Part shown: positions 31,429 through 31,650 of the stretch, one piece after another
Layout: every line of letters begins with the position of its first letter
Position numbering within the stretch: position 1 is the first letter of the stretch
Source of the DNA: UBA685 sp049889495
GTDB lineage: Bacteria > Pseudomonadota > Alphaproteobacteria > Puniceispirillales > Puniceispirillaceae
Assembly (NCBI GenBank): GCA_049889495.1
Contig: JBMHDH010000098.1
Coordinates: 1 to 31,650, forward strand
DNA: 31,650 nucleotides
Direction: 5' to 3'
The notes under the pieces: generated by a model
What the model was told of the DNA's origin: nothing
What the model saw: only the letters and a program-made list of their open reading frames with translations
The model's database searches: none
Position numbers and translations under genes: made by a program

Positions 31429-31641
31429 TCAGCTTTTCGGCCCTTTTGCCGCAGTTATGCGCGCCCCCTCATCGTTATTTTGTGCGGGGATACATTCATC
31501 ACCATCACAACAAGGAAAGCTGTTGGTATGGCAATGCGCACATTGACCATGGCCATGAACCCAAATGATTTGTTCAGGCTGGCCACAAAAGACACAGCGC
31601 GCCATCGCGGCTTGCTGATGGGGTGTTGGCTGTTGTGACAT
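31429..31641 (-). CDS. Small Cys/His-rich protein, start possibly outside the window
   Basis: The 70-residue frame has a dense cysteine pattern: CVFC, then WVHGHGQCAHC, then CCDGDEC, consistent with one or two zinc ribbons. I recall similar short WVHGHGQC proteins in alphaproteobacteria, but no function. ATG 31641 is nine bases from the edge, and the frame is still open there, so the true start could lie outside; another ATG at 31605 (MARCVFC) is possible. It is read in the same direction as the 32-aa gene, whose promoter directly follows it. A metal-binding role is inferred from the cysteines only. Confidence 0.7.
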   Translation of the reverse strand: MSQQPTPHQQAAMARCVFCGQPEQIIWVHGHGQCAHCHTNSFPCCDGDECIPAQNNDEGARITAAKGPKS

Positions 31642-31650
31642 CTGGTTCTG

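Overview
The window looks like a chromosomal segment of an alphaproteobacterium with modest GC content. Pointers are the divergent uvrA/ssb pair followed by gyrA and coaD, a mitochondrial-type complex I accessory subunit (NDUFS4-like), and the compact run mltB-rlpA-dacA-tmk-holB-metG-tatD-MBL hydrolase. The general look (AT-leaning, short intergenic gaps, ThiBPQ uptake under a TPP riboswitch, NhaA) fits a marine lineage such as SAR116, but that placement is inference from gene content only. I see no insertion sequence, prophage, CRISPR array or integron.

Layout. 1-4226: 5' end of uvrA (minus), then ssb, gyrA and coaD (plus). 4336-5917: tRNA-Lys, a small NTF2-like protein, a DUF3833 lipoprotein and a 67-aa unknown. 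6158-8775: a DUF898/YjgN membrane protein with a long Pro/Gln-rich N-terminus, then a membrane-anchored M48 metallopeptidase. 8749-12236 (minus): thiB-thiP-thiQ, preceded by a TPP riboswitch. 12310-16345 (minus): the least ordinary part, made of a type IV prepilin with ten cysteines, a 762-aa exported protein with five Cys-rich repeats of about 65 residues, and two small exported two-cysteine proteins. 16424-24768 (minus): a housekeeping run for cell wall (mltB, rlpA, dacA), DNA precursors and replication (tmk, holB), translation (metG) and hydrolases (tatD, MBL). 24962-31641: tRNA-Ser, tag, a zinc-less quinone-reductase-like MDR enzyme, tRNA-Arg, NDUFS4-like, tRNA-Pro, DUF192 plus histone-deacetylase-like genes, nhaA, a NifU/IscU-like scaffold, two tiny single-span membrane proteins of 43 and 32 residues, and a Cys-rich protein at the edge.

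How it fits together. The thi genes form a TPP-controlled thiamine import system. The mltB/rlpA/dacA block trims and remodels peptidoglycan. The pilin/repeat-protein cluster is the best candidate for something undescribed: four consecutive exported, disulfide-capable products on one strand, with no pilus assembly genes beside them and its own promoter-like sequence and terminator, suggesting a surface structure or adhesin. A second candidate is a complete miniature transcription unit at 31229-31427 (promoter, Shine-Dalgarno, 32-codon membrane peptide, terminator). No stretch over 300 bases lacks a gene; the longest gaps are 135-374 (uvrA/ssb divergent region, no confident promoter seen) and 5930-6157 (AT-rich, no confident element).
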